Assembly: GCF_014203795.1 (NCBI RefSeq) | Contig: NZ_JACHJU010000001.1 | Location: 1,860,001-1,924,000 of the forward strand | DNA: 64,000 nt | Source of the DNA: Streptosporangium album | GTDB lineage: Bacteria; Actinomycetota; Actinomycetes; Streptosporangiales; Streptosporangiaceae | Direction of reading: 5' to 3' | Shown: positions 29,910 to 38,004 of the stretch, piece by piece | Layout of the letters: each line of letters starts with the position of its first letter | Position numbering within the stretch: position 1 is the stretch's first letter | The notes under the pieces: generated by a model | The model's database searches: none | Told to the model about the DNA's origin: nothing | The model's input: the letters and a program-made list of their open reading frames with translations, nothing else | Program-made: the position numbers and the translations under genes

Positions 29910-31802
29910 GTGGAAATCGAGCGTCACGAATACGACGTCGTCGTCATCGGCGCCGGCGGGGCAGGACTGCGGGCGGCCATCGAGGCCCGCCAGCAGGGCA
30001 AGCGGACGGCCATCGTCTGCAAATCGCTGTTCGGCAAGGCGCACACGGTCATGGCCGAGGGCGGCGCGGCCGCCGCCATGGGCAACGTCAACAGCGACGA
30101 CAACTGGATGGTGCACTTCCGCGACACCATGCGCGGCGGCAAGTTCCTCAACAACTGGCGGATGGCCGAGCTGCACGCCAAGGAGGCCCCGGATCGGGTC
30201 TGGGAGCTGGAGGCGTGGGGCGCGCTGTTCGACCGCACCAAGGACGGCAAGATCAGCCAGCGTAACTTCGGCGGGCACGAGTACCCCCGGCTGGCCCACG
30301 TCGGCGACCGTACCGGCCTGGAGCTGATCCGCACCCTGCAGCAGCGTGTGGTCGCCCTCCAGCAGGAGGACGAGAAGCTGCACGGCGACGCCGAGGCATA
30401 CATCAAGGTCTTCCAGGAATGTACGGTGACCCGCCTGCTGAAGGACGAGGACGCGATCTCCGGCGCCTTCGGCTACTGGCGGGAGAACGGCAAGCTGATC
30501 CTGTTCGACGCCCCCGCGATCGTGCTGGCCACCGGCGGCATCGGCAAGTCCTACGTGGTGACCTCCAACTCCTGGGAGTACACCGGCGACGGCCACGCGC
30601 TGGCGCTGCTGGCCGGGGCGAAGCTGATCAACATGGAGTTCATCCAGTTCCATCCCACCGGGATGGTCTGGCCCCCGTCGGTCCGCGGCATCCTCGTCAC
30701 CGAGTCCGTCCGCGGCGACGGCGGGGTGCTGAAGAACTCCGAGGGCAAGCGCTTCATGTTCGACTACATCCCCGAGGTGTTCAAGGACAAGTACGCCACC
30801 ACCGAGGAGGAGGGCGACCGCTGGTACACCGACCAGGCCAACAACCGCCGCCCCCCGGAGCTTCTCCCCCGTGACGAGGTGGCGCGGGCCATCAACTCCG
30901 AGGTGAAGGCCGGCCGCGGATCCCCGCAGGGCGGCGTCTACCTGGACGTCTCCTCCCGGCTCCCGGCCGCCGAGATCGTCCGGCGGCTGCCGTCGATGCA
31001 CCACCAGTTCAAGGAGCTGGCCGACGTCGACATCACCTCCGAGCCCATGCAGGTCGGCCCGACCTGTCACTACATCATGGGCGGCGTCGAGGTGGACGCC
31101 GACACCGGCGCGGCGGACATCCCCGGTCTGTTCGCCGCCGGCGAGGTCTCCGGCGGGATGCACGGCTCCAACCGGCTCGGCGGCAACTCGCTGTCGGACC
31201 TGCTGGTGTTCGGCCGCCGGGCGGGCGCCGGAGCGGCCTCGTACGTGGACGGTCTCGCGGCCCGCCCGAAGATCTCCGAGGAGTCGGTGGAACGCGCGCG
31301 GGCCGAGGCGCTCTCCCCGCTGGACCGGCCGGGTGAGAACCCCTACGAGGTCCACCACGAGCTGCAGCGGACGATGAACGAGCTGGTCGGCATCATCCGC
31401 AAGGCCGAGGAGGTCACCGAGGCGCTGGAGGCGGTGGAGAAGCTCAAGGAGCGGGCTCAGGGAGTCGGCGCGGCCGGCAGCCGGATCTACAACCCCGGCT
31501 GGCACCTCGCGCTCGACCTGCGCAACATGCTCCTGGTCTCCGAGTGCGTGGCCAAGGCGGCCCTGCTCCGCCAGGAGAGCCGCGGCGGTCACACCCGTGA
31601 CGACTTCCCGGGCATGTCGCCCCAGTGGCGGCGCAGGATCCTGCTCTGCGCCCTGTCTCCGGACGGCTCCGGCGTCACCGTCGAGGAGAAGATCCAGCCC
31701 CCCATGCGGGAGGACCTGATCACGCTGTTCGAGCGGGACGAGCTGAAGAAGTACATCACCGAGGAAGAGCTGGCCGACTTCGACGCGTTGGTCAAGGAGT
31801 AG
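29910..31802 (+). CDS. sdhA: succinate dehydrogenase flavoprotein subunit (operon 2)
   Basis: The 630-residue flavoprotein of the second complex has VVVIGAGGAGLRAAIEARQQ near 10-29, the FAD-linking His in GKAHTVMAEGG, FIQFHPTGM at the active site, and GLFAAGEVSGGMHGSNRLGG. It oxidises succinate to fumarate. It differs clearly from the operon 1 flavoprotein (for example FHPTG against IHPTC), so the two are separate lineages and not a recent duplication. GTG start, 9 bp after the anchor gene; 3 bp before the iron-sulfur gene. Confidence 0.95.
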   Translation: MEIERHEYDVVVIGAGGAGLRAAIEARQQGKRTAIVCKSLFGKAHTVMAEGGAAAAMGNVNSDDNWMVHFRDTMRGGKFLNNWRMAELHAKEAPDRVWELEAWGALFDRTKDGKISQRNFGGHEYPRLAHVGDRTGLELIRTLQQRVVALQQEDEKLHGDAEAYIKVFQECTVTRLLKDEDAISGAFGYWRENGKLILFDAPAIVLATGGIGKSYVVTSNSWEYTGDGHALALLAGAKLINMEFIQFHPTGMVWPPSVRGILVTESVRGDGGVLKNSEGKRFMFDYIPEVFKDKYATTEEEGDRWYTDQANNRRPPELLPRDEVARAINSEVKAGRGSPQGGVYLDVSSRLPAAEIVRRLPSMHHQFKELADVDITSEPMQVGPTCHYIMGGVEVDADTGAADIPGLFAAGEVSGGMHGSNRLGGNSLSDLLVFGRRAGAGAASYVDGLAARPKISEESVERARAEALSPLDRPGENPYEVHHELQRTMNELVGIIRKAEEVTEALEAVEKLKERAQGVGAAGSRIYNPGWHLALDLRNMLLVSECVAKAALLRQESRGGHTRDDFPGMSPQWRRRILLCALSPDGSGVTVEEKIQPPMREDLITLFERDELKKYITEEELADFDALVKE

Positions 31803-31805
31803 CCC

Positions 31806-32567
31806 ATGAGTTACAAGGCGAAGTTCCGCGTGTGGCGGGGCGAGGGCGGCGAGGGCAAGCTTGAGGACTTCACCGTCGAGGTGAACGAGGGCGAGGTCGT
31901 CCTCGACATCATCCACAGGCTTCAGGCCACCCAGGCCCCCGACCTCGCGGTGCGGTGGAACTGCAAGGCCGGCAAGTGCGGCTCCTGTTCCATGGAGATC
32001 AACGGCAGGCCCAAGCTCGGCTGCATGACCCGGATGTCCACCTTCACGGAGGACGAGACGATCACGGTGACGCCCATGCGGACGTTCCCAGTGATCAAGG
32101 ACCTGGTCACGGACGTGTCGTTCAACTACAAGAAGGCCCGGGAGATCCCGTCCTTCACCCCTCCGGCGGACGTCAAACCGGGTGAGTACCGCATGCAGCA
32201 GATCGACGTCGAGCGGTCCCAGGAGTTCCGCAAGTGCATCGAGTGCTTCATGTGCAACAACGTCTGTCACGTGATCCGTGACCACGAGGAGAACAAGACC
32301 AACTTCGCCGGTCCGCGCTTCCTCATGCGGATCGCCGAGCTGGACATGCATCCCTACGACGTGACCGACCGCAAGGACGCGGCCCAGGAGGAGCACGGCC
32401 TGGGCTACTGCAACATCACCAAGTGCTGCACCGAGGTCTGCCCCGAGCACATCAAGATCACTGACAACGCGCTGATCCCGATGAAGGAACGCGTGGTCGA
32501 CCGCAGGTACGACCCGCTGGTCTGGCTCGGCAACAAGATCTTCAAGCGTTCCAGCTCGAAGAGCTGA
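31806..32567 (+). CDS. sdhB: succinate dehydrogenase iron-sulfur subunit (operon 2)
   Basis: 253 residues with [2Fe-2S] ligands CKAGKCGSC and LGCMTRM, then CIECFMCNNVCHV for the [4Fe-4S] cluster and CNITKCCTEVCPEHI for the next cluster. The second group ends CH instead of the usual CP. This pattern belongs to the Sdh1-type iron-sulfur subunits. It relays electrons from the flavoprotein to the anchor at 29115-29900. It is the last gene of operon 2 and is followed by a strong hairpin. Confidence 0.94.
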   Translation: MSYKAKFRVWRGEGGEGKLEDFTVEVNEGEVVLDIIHRLQATQAPDLAVRWNCKAGKCGSCSMEINGRPKLGCMTRMSTFTEDETITVTPMRTFPVIKDLVTDVSFNYKKAREIPSFTPPADVKPGEYRMQQIDVERSQEFRKCIECFMCNNVCHVIRDHEENKTNFAGPRFLMRIAELDMHPYDVTDRKDAAQEEHGLGYCNITKCCTEVCPEHIKITDNALIPMKERVVDRRYDPLVWLGNKIFKRSSSKS

Positions 32568-32575
32568 CCTCCGCC

Positions 32576-32612
32576 GACAGCGCCGGCCCGCGTCCACGCG
32601 GCCGGCGCTGTC
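32576..32612. terminator. strong hairpin between sdh operon 2 and the proline-rich gene
   Basis: GACAGCGCCGGCC (32576-32588) and GGCCGGCGCTGTC (32600-32612) form a perfect 13-bp stem with an 11-base loop. It starts 9 bp after the sdhB stop and lies between convergent genes. No U tract follows, as is common in high-GC actinomycetes. Confidence 0.8.
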
Positions 32613-32660
32613 GCATGTCCGCCCCGGCCCTTTCCGCAGCTCTCAGCGGGGGCGCAGCGG

Positions 32661-34109
32661 CTAGGAGGAGCGGCGGAAGAAGCCGCGCTTTTTCCTGCCC
32701 GCGTCCCGGCTGCCCGCTTCCTGGCCGCCCGTGTCCTGACTGTCCGCTTCCTGGCCCGGAAGCGGCTGGATCACCGTGCTGGTGAGCTCCTCAGGCGCGG
32801 ACGGCAGGGCGGTGGAAGGACCCTGTCCGTGGCCACCGGCGTGCGGCGGCTCCTGCGGGAACGGCGCGCCGGGAAACTCACCGGGGCCTTGCGGGAGGAC
32901 GCCCTCGGGACCGGGAGCCGGAGCGTCAGCGTCGTGGAACGAGGCCGGTGTGCCCTCCGGTCCCACCTGCCCGTGCTCCTCGGCGTACCCGTACATCGGG
33001 CCCTCCTGCCCGTACTGCTCGCCGTACCCGTACGCCTGTGTGCCCTCCGGTCCCACCTGCCCGTGCTCCTCGGCGTACCCGTACGTCGGGCCCTCCTGCC
33101 CGTACTGCTCGCCGTACTCGTAGGGGGCCTGCCCGTAGCCCGGTTGTCCGTACATCTGGGGGTACTGCTCGGTCGGGTAGCCCTCCGGATAGACGGTGGG
33201 ATACATCTGCATGGGGACGAGGCTGATGATCGGGGCGTACGCCGTACCACCCGGGTAGGAGCCGTGCGGGAAGCCCGGTGCGGGCCCGTAGCCGGGGCCG
33301 GCGGGGTAGCCCATCGCACCCATGGCGTCGCCACGCTGCTGGGCCATGGCGCGGGGGCCGGCGCGGCGGACGGCCGCGGCGTGGGCCAGGCGTCGCAGCC
33401 TGCCCTCGAAGATCAGCACGGCGAACAGCACCAGCAGCACCAGGATCAACGCCGGGATCGCGAGCTGGTTGCTCAGGGTGGCCCTGTCGAACTCGGAGCC
33501 CGCGTTGCGGATCTCGTAGGGCACCGCCGCGGGGGTGACGTCCTCGAACGTCGGGGTGCCGGTCGGCTGGGGCGTAGCGGTGGGGAGCTCCGTCGGAGTC
33601 TGCTCGGTGCTGGGGAACACCGGATCCGATTCCTCGGATGCCGGATCCGTCGTGACCGGGGCGGGCTGGTCGACGGGGGTCGAGGGCGACGTCGTCGGGA
33701 TCGGCGGGGCGGTGGTCTCCGGCGGGGCGGTGGTCTCCGGCGGAGCCGTGGTCTTGGGGGTTTTCGGGGGTTTCGGCGGCGGGGGGACGGTGACCGTGGC
33801 GGTCACCGTCTTCTGCGGAGCCGTGGGCGCGGGCTCCTCGGGATTCTGAGGATTGTCCGGGTCCGCGGTGACCGTGACGGTGACGACCGGGTCGGGCTCC
33901 TCACATGGACCTGCCGGGTCGGCGTCACAGCCCGGAATCTCGGAAGGATCGGCGGCGACCAGCCGGGTGGCCGCGTCCGCCGGCGCGGAGGTGGTGAGTG
34001 GCGCGACGGCGAGCAGCACCACACCACTCAACCCCAGGGAAATGACAACGGCGGAGATGGCCGCCGTACGCCGTGATCGCGTCACCGGTGCCCTCCGAGG
34101 ATTCTCCAT
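32661..34109 (-). CDS. secreted/membrane-anchored proline-rich, tyrosine-rich repeat protein
   Basis: 482 residues: an N-terminal signal (VISLGLSGVVLLAVAPLTT), then an extracellular Pro/Thr stretch (PPKPPKTPKTTAPPETTAPP), a transmembrane helix at about 215-235 (AIPALILVLLVLFAVLIF), then a cytoplasmic part rich in Gly, Tyr, Pro and Gln with a 30-residue repeat (GEQYGQEGP, YGYAEEHGQVGPEGT), and a basic tail (GRKKRGFFRRSS). Such tails may bind other proteins or self-assemble. No enzyme domain is visible. The ATG at 34109 is used. Upstream on the same strand is another secreted, anchored protein; function unknown. Confidence 0.75.
   Translation of the reverse strand: MENPRRAPVTRSRRTAAISAVVISLGLSGVVLLAVAPLTTSAPADAATRLVAADPSEIPGCDADPAGPCEEPDPVVTVTVTADPDNPQNPEEPAPTAPQKTVTATVTVPPPPKPPKTPKTTAPPETTAPPETTAPPIPTTSPSTPVDQPAPVTTDPASEESDPVFPSTEQTPTELPTATPQPTGTPTFEDVTPAAVPYEIRNAGSEFDRATLSNQLAIPALILVLLVLFAVLIFEGRLRRLAHAAAVRRAGPRAMAQQRGDAMGAMGYPAGPGYGPAPGFPHGSYPGGTAYAPIISLVPMQMYPTVYPEGYPTEQYPQMYGQPGYGQAPYEYGEQYGQEGPTYGYAEEHGQVGPEGTQAYGYGEQYGQEGPMYGYAEEHGQVGPEGTPASFHDADAPAPGPEGVLPQGPGEFPGAPFPQEPPHAGGHGQGPSTALPSAPEELTSTVIQPLPGQEADSQDTGGQEAGSRDAGRKKRGFFRRSS
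32951..33120. repeat. 90-bp tandem repeat in the proline-rich gene
   Basis: Two nearly identical 90-bp units (32951-33040 and 33041 to about 33120) encode the 30-residue unit GEQYGQEGP(T/M)YGYAEEHGQV plus GPEGT. The few base differences show the duplication is fairly recent. Confidence 0.9.
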
Positions 34110-34175
34110 GCAGATCAAGTCAAGGAAAATACTAGTTGGGCAAAAGTAACAGCAAAGCCCTTTTTACAACACAGG

Positions 34176-35762
34176 TCACGTCCCAGTCTCACGGCGGCGC
34201 TTGACCCTCACCTGAAGCCAGAGCACCCCCAGCAGACCTCCGACCGCGACTCCCACCACCGGAAAGCCCCGAATGCCGGCCAGCAGCGGACCCGAGTCGG
34301 CGACCGGGGTGATCTTCTGACTCGCTCCGTCCAGGTCACGGGGCAGTGGCGCGCCCAGCGGCTGTGGGTCCGTCATGGGGGGCACGGCCGGCGCGGGCGC
34401 GGCCTGCGGCATCTGAAGGCTGGGGTCGTTCCACACCGGAGGAATCTGCCCCGGCGCCTGCGGCATCTGTGGCGGCATCTGAGCCTGCGGCATCTGCGGT
34501 GGCATCTGGGCCTGCGGCATCTGCGGTGGCATCTGCGGTGGCATCTGCGGTGGCATCTGCTGCGGCATCTGCTGCGGCATCTGCTGCGGCATCTGAGCCT
34601 GAGGGAACTGCGCCATCTGCGGCGGAAGCTGGGGCGCCTGTCCCGTCAGCCGGGGCATCCGCCCGGTCTCGGCCAGCGACCTGCCACGCGAGAACGGCGG
34701 TCTCGCCACGACGGCCCGCACCCCTCTGCCCTGCGACGCCGGGATCGCCCCCCTCGGCCCGCCCCGGTTCACCGACGGCGGCTCGGCGGATGTCCCGTTC
34801 ACCCTGGCCCCGCCGGGCAGGCTCCCTGCCTGCTCGGGCACGACACCCGGCCTGCCGCCCATGCCGTACGGCGCAGCGCCCGGATCCGCACCCTCCGGGA
34901 CGCCGGGAGGCTCCGACTCCGCCTGCGGGTCCACGTATATGGAGGCACTCCCCTCAGGTGTCGAGGGCTCCTCCAGGATCATCGGTATGCCCCTCTCCTT
35001 GGAGAGGTCCTTCGGTCGCGGGCCCGGCGGCACGGCCGGCGCCCCCGGTCTCTCCACAGCCTGCGGCGCCCGGAGCCCCGGCGGGTTCAGCGGGGCCCTC
35101 TCCGGATCCGCGGGCTCCTGGGCGGGTGGCCTGCCAGGGGCCGCCTGCCCTATCGCCCCGGCCGCCGCGCCCATCGCCGCCCTCACGCCCTCCGGAGCGG
35201 CACCCGGGCCCCACGGAGGCACACCTGGGGCGGGCCGGGGCACGACGGAGTCAGCCACCTCGACGACCTCGGCCACCTTGGCGGCCGGATTGCCGACCGT
35301 GGTCCGCGCCGTGTGGGTGACCCACACCCCCTCGGGGTTACGCATCCGGGCCACCGCGGTCAACTCGACGCCACCGGCCTTCTCCGGCACGGCGAGCAGC
35401 ACATCCACGGAGCTACGTGTGACGACATCTCCCAGGGAACACATCTGCGCCCCACCGCTGACCGGCATCTGGGCGCCCTCCTCCCGAGGACATTCGACGC
35501 CCTTGAGCGCCTCGGCGGGCGTGGTCACGACCGCCAGTCGCGCATCGGTGCCGGATCCCTCCAGCCACACCCGGAAACGGACCACGTCACTGGTCCGGAC
35601 CCACTGCGACCAGAAGTTGAGATCGTCGGCTCCGGCCACCCCGGCGGGAGGCGCGACGGAACCATCCGTCCCGGCCGCGTACGCGGCCGGCCCTCCGCCC
35701 AGAACGAGCGCTCCTGTCCCCACGGCCGACACGACCTGGGCACACCGCCACCATCCGGCCAC
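34176..35762 (-). CDS. secreted Pro/Met/Gln-rich protein with C-terminal membrane anchor
   Basis: 528 residues. A signal peptide (VVSAVGTGALVLGGGPAAYA) is followed by a folded-looking exported domain (about 30-170: FWSQWVRTSDVVRFRVWLEG, two Cys in VECPREE and QMCSLG), a long Pro/Ala-rich stalk, an MPQ/MPPQ repeat (about 385-440) and a C-terminal helix with basic stop (VVGVAVGGLLGVLWLQVRVKRRRE). The layout is that of a surface protein held in the membrane at its C-terminus. The GTG at 35762 has GGAG seven bases upstream. No family is recognised. Confidence 0.75.
   Translation of the reverse strand: MAGWWRCAQVVSAVGTGALVLGGGPAAYAAGTDGSVAPPAGVAGADDLNFWSQWVRTSDVVRFRVWLEGSGTDARLAVVTTPAEALKGVECPREEGAQMPVSGGAQMCSLGDVVTRSSVDVLLAVPEKAGGVELTAVARMRNPEGVWVTHTARTTVGNPAAKVAEVVEVADSVVPRPAPGVPPWGPGAAPEGVRAAMGAAAGAIGQAAPGRPPAQEPADPERAPLNPPGLRAPQAVERPGAPAVPPGPRPKDLSKERGIPMILEEPSTPEGSASIYVDPQAESEPPGVPEGADPGAAPYGMGGRPGVVPEQAGSLPGGARVNGTSAEPPSVNRGGPRGAIPASQGRGVRAVVARPPFSRGRSLAETGRMPRLTGQAPQLPPQMAQFPQAQMPQQMPQQMPQQMPPQMPPQMPPQMPQAQMPPQMPQAQMPPQMPQAPGQIPPVWNDPSLQMPQAAPAPAVPPMTDPQPLGAPLPRDLDGASQKITPVADSGPLLAGIRGFPVVGVAVGGLLGVLWLQVRVKRRRETGT
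34461..34602. repeat. MPQ/MPPQ codon repeat array
   Basis: On the minus strand, runs of CAGATGCCGCAG- and CAGATGCCACCG-like units (12-15 bp) encode QMPQQMPQQMPPQMPPQMPP and related strings. It is a coding repeat of the stalk with fixed frame, not a CRISPR array. Confidence 0.88.
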
Positions 35763-35832
35763 CGCACTTCTCCGATCCCCCGATACGGACGCACGTCAAC
35801 AACACATCCAGTAATTGTTATGTTACACCGAG

Positions 35833-36231
35833 TTACTGTTCAACCTCACCCAGGTGCACTTGTACGGCCCGCACGATCGGCAGGTCAGCGGGCAGCCATC
35901 GGACGCCGTACAGCTCGTCCATGGTCAGCCACCGTAGTTCCAGGTGCTCCTTGGCCTCTGGTTCTCCATCGACGATCTTCGCCAGCCAGACCCGGAGCAC
36001 GTATCCGGCCGTCAGCGGCCAGTCGCCGCCGACCTGCTCCCCGACCTCGACCAGAACGCCCAGCTCCTCCTGGCACTCCCTGATCAGCGCGGTGCGATCG
36101 TCCTCCCCCGGATCGACCTTCCCGCCGGGAAACTCCCAGCCACCGGCGAGTTCGGGCGGCTCGGCGCGCTGGGCGGCGAGCAGTCTGCCACCGCCGTCGA
36201 CGACGGCGGCTCCCACAACGACTTTGTCCAT
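35833..36231 (-). CDS. Nudix hydrolase, MutT-like
   Basis: 132 residues. The complete Nudix box runs GGKVDPGEDDRTALIRECQE then ELGV (residues about 36-60), with the metal-binding REcqEE. The N-terminal VVVGAAVVDGGGRLLAAQR and GGWEFPGG match 8-oxo-dGTP diphosphatase-like enzymes that clean the nucleotide pool. The frame is open upstream, but the ATG at 36231 starts the domain. It sits 14 bp after the peptidoglycan hydrolase gene on the same strand, perhaps by chance. Confidence 0.9.
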   Translation of the reverse strand: MDKVVVGAAVVDGGGRLLAAQRAEPPELAGGWEFPGGKVDPGEDDRTALIRECQEELGVLVEVGEQVGGDWPLTAGYVLRVWLAKIVDGEPEAKEHLELRWLTMDELYGVRWLPADLPIVRAVQVHLGEVEQ

Positions 36232-36245
36232 GGGATCCGATTGTG

Positions 36246-37334
36246 TCAGCCCTGCTGCCTCAATCTGAGTTGCGCGAGAACGTCGGGATTTTGCAACGGC
36301 CGGGTGAACCCCACGATGCCGAGGCGGCCCTTGTACGAGGTGACCTTGATCGGCCCGCACAGGCGGCACCGCGCCTCGACCATCTTGCCGGGCGAGACCA
36401 CCATGCCCACGTGTCCGGGCCGGTCGACACCGGTGCCCGGACCGGCGTTGAAGAAGACCAGATCCCCCGCCTGCTCCTCCCCCGGCGCCACCTTCACCCC
36501 GAAGGGCCACTGGCCGAAGGTCGTGCGCGGGATGGTCAGGCCGACGCTCCGGTAGGCCATGTAGATGATCCCCGAACAGTCGAAGGCGTCCGGCCCGGTG
36601 CCGCCCCACAGGTAGGGCTTGCCACGCTGGGCCAGCGCGTACTCCAGGATCCCCGCGACCGTCTCGGTGGGCGCCGCCTCCACCAGAGGCTCGTCGCAGG
36701 TGTCCTCCGCCTCCGGCGGGACGCTGACCGCGCCGTCCTTGGCGTACTCCTTGGCGATCTCCATGACCTGGTCGACGTACCACCAGGCCCGGTTGTAGAC
36801 GAACAGCGACCGCCGTACGTCCTCCGGTGCGCCGTTGCGCTTGAGCATCTTCGCCGCGCCCAGGATGGCGTCCGCCGGGTTGTAGACGTCTCCCCAGCCG
36901 TCACCGTCGCCGTCGGAGGCGTAGCCGCTGAACTGCGACGGAATCTTGATCTTCGCCTTGCCGCCCCAGGTGCTGATCAGGAACTGCATGGGCCCGGCGG
37001 CTCCCGCGTAGTTGGTGCCGCTGCGCACCCCGGGGAGTGTGGAGCGCCCGTGGTCGGTCTCCCGCTTGCCCACTCCGGCGAGCACGTTCCACTGCACGCC
37101 GACCTTCTCGGCGTTCTTGCGGTACAGCTTGAGATAGTCGGCGGGGATGTCCGACGCCGCCGTCTCGGACTGCTCCCCCGCGGCCGTGACCGCGTCCTCG
37201 CAGTCGGGCAGCTCGCCGCCGGTGAAGGAGGGGAAGGTGCTCACCATCATCATCGGCGCCATCATCAGCGTGAAGAGACCCAGGGCCGCGACGGCGATGA
37301 TCAGGCCGAGGTAGACCTTCCTGTTGCCCGTCAT
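36246..37334 (-). CDS. membrane-anchored lytic transglycosylase-NlpC/P60 endopeptidase
   Basis: 362 residues with two wall-cutting domains: an N-terminal membrane anchor (LGLIIAVAALGLFTLMMAP), an SLT/lysozyme-like domain (about 60-195) with catalytic Glu in GVGKRETDHGRS and AGPMQFLISTW, then NlpC/P60 (about 245-355) with catalytic Cys in DAFDCSGIIYM and His in RPGHVGMVVS. It would open peptidoglycan for the secretion machine, as VirB1-type hydrolases do. It overlaps the preceding VirB8-like gene by 4 bp (ATGA), which ties it to the type IV-like operon. Confidence 0.9.
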   Translation of the reverse strand: MTGNRKVYLGLIIAVAALGLFTLMMAPMMMVSTFPSFTGGELPDCEDAVTAAGEQSETAASDIPADYLKLYRKNAEKVGVQWNVLAGVGKRETDHGRSTLPGVRSGTNYAGAAGPMQFLISTWGGKAKIKIPSQFSGYASDGDGDGWGDVYNPADAILGAAKMLKRNGAPEDVRRSLFVYNRAWWYVDQVMEIAKEYAKDGAVSVPPEAEDTCDEPLVEAAPTETVAGILEYALAQRGKPYLWGGTGPDAFDCSGIIYMAYRSVGLTIPRTTFGQWPFGVKVAPGEEQAGDLVFFNAGPGTGVDRPGHVGMVVSPGKMVEARCRLCGPIKVTSYKGRLGIVGFTRPLQNPDVLAQLRLRQQG

Positions 37335-38002
37335 CCGGCACCACCTGCCTGTGTGGACGAGTCGTCTCCGTCCTGGCCCTCGTCCGCCGGCTGCAGGTCG
37401 TGGACCCGCCAGTCGGCGCCGACCTCCACGAGCGTGACGGCGTAGTCCTCGACCCGCTCCTTGGACCCGCTCTTGGCGGTGACGTCCTGGGTACCGGTGA
37501 CCACGAACACGACCGACGTCTTCTGGACCTGCCGGATCTCCTTCACCCGCGCCGTGCCGACGGAGACGACCTCGTCCGCGCGGTTGGCCTCGACGCTGCC
37601 CGGGGAGGTGACCGTGCGGAGCAGCACGGCGGCGAACTCGTTGGTGGTGTATCCCCGGAGCCGGTCCCCGTAGGTCGCCGGATCCTCGTCGTAGCTGAAG
37701 GTGCCGTACTCGGCGGTGAACCGCTGGGCGTAGTCGGCGGCCGCCGCCAGCTCCTTCTTGGTCATCGGCAGGTAGGAGTAGACGTCGAAGGGGGCGTTGC
37801 TGGCCGTCGCCGACGGCCGGGGCGGCTCGACGCTCACCGGCGCCTGCGATCCACGCACCGTACGGTCCACCCCGACCTGATCGGCCGGGGCCTGCCGTCC
37901 GTCGCCGGAGTCCGGCCGCATGGTCAGGTAGATGCCGACCAGGGCCAGCACGACGACCAGCACCGCGAAGACGCCCCCCCGGCGGCTTCCCCCTTCGACC
38001 AT
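37331..38002 (-). CDS. single-pass membrane protein, VirB8/TcpC-like fold candidate
   Basis: 223 residues: a basic N-terminus, one membrane helix (GVFAVLVVVLALVGIYLTM, about 11-29), then an outer domain of about 150 residues with alternating helices and strands (ELAAAADYAQRFTAEYGTFS, EIRQVQKTSVVFVVTGTQDV, DYAVTLVEVGADWRVHDL), the layout of NTF2-like VirB8 domains. Position between the VirB6-like and peptidoglycan hydrolase genes, with 2-bp and 4-bp junctions, supports a structural role in the same machine. Sequence identity to VirB8 is not obvious. Confidence 0.65.
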   Translation of the reverse strand: MVEGGSRRGGVFAVLVVVLALVGIYLTMRPDSGDGRQAPADQVGVDRTVRGSQAPVSVEPPRPSATASNAPFDVYSYLPMTKKELAAAADYAQRFTAEYGTFSYDEDPATYGDRLRGYTTNEFAAVLLRTVTSPGSVEANRADEVVSVGTARVKEIRQVQKTSVVFVVTGTQDVTAKSGSKERVEDYAVTLVEVGADWRVHDLQPADEGQDGDDSSTQAGGAG

Positions 38003-38004
38003 CG

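Noticed and set aside
34461..34602. Short regular repeats that could suggest a CRISPR array
   Set aside because: They are coding MPQ units without spacers and with a constant reading frame.
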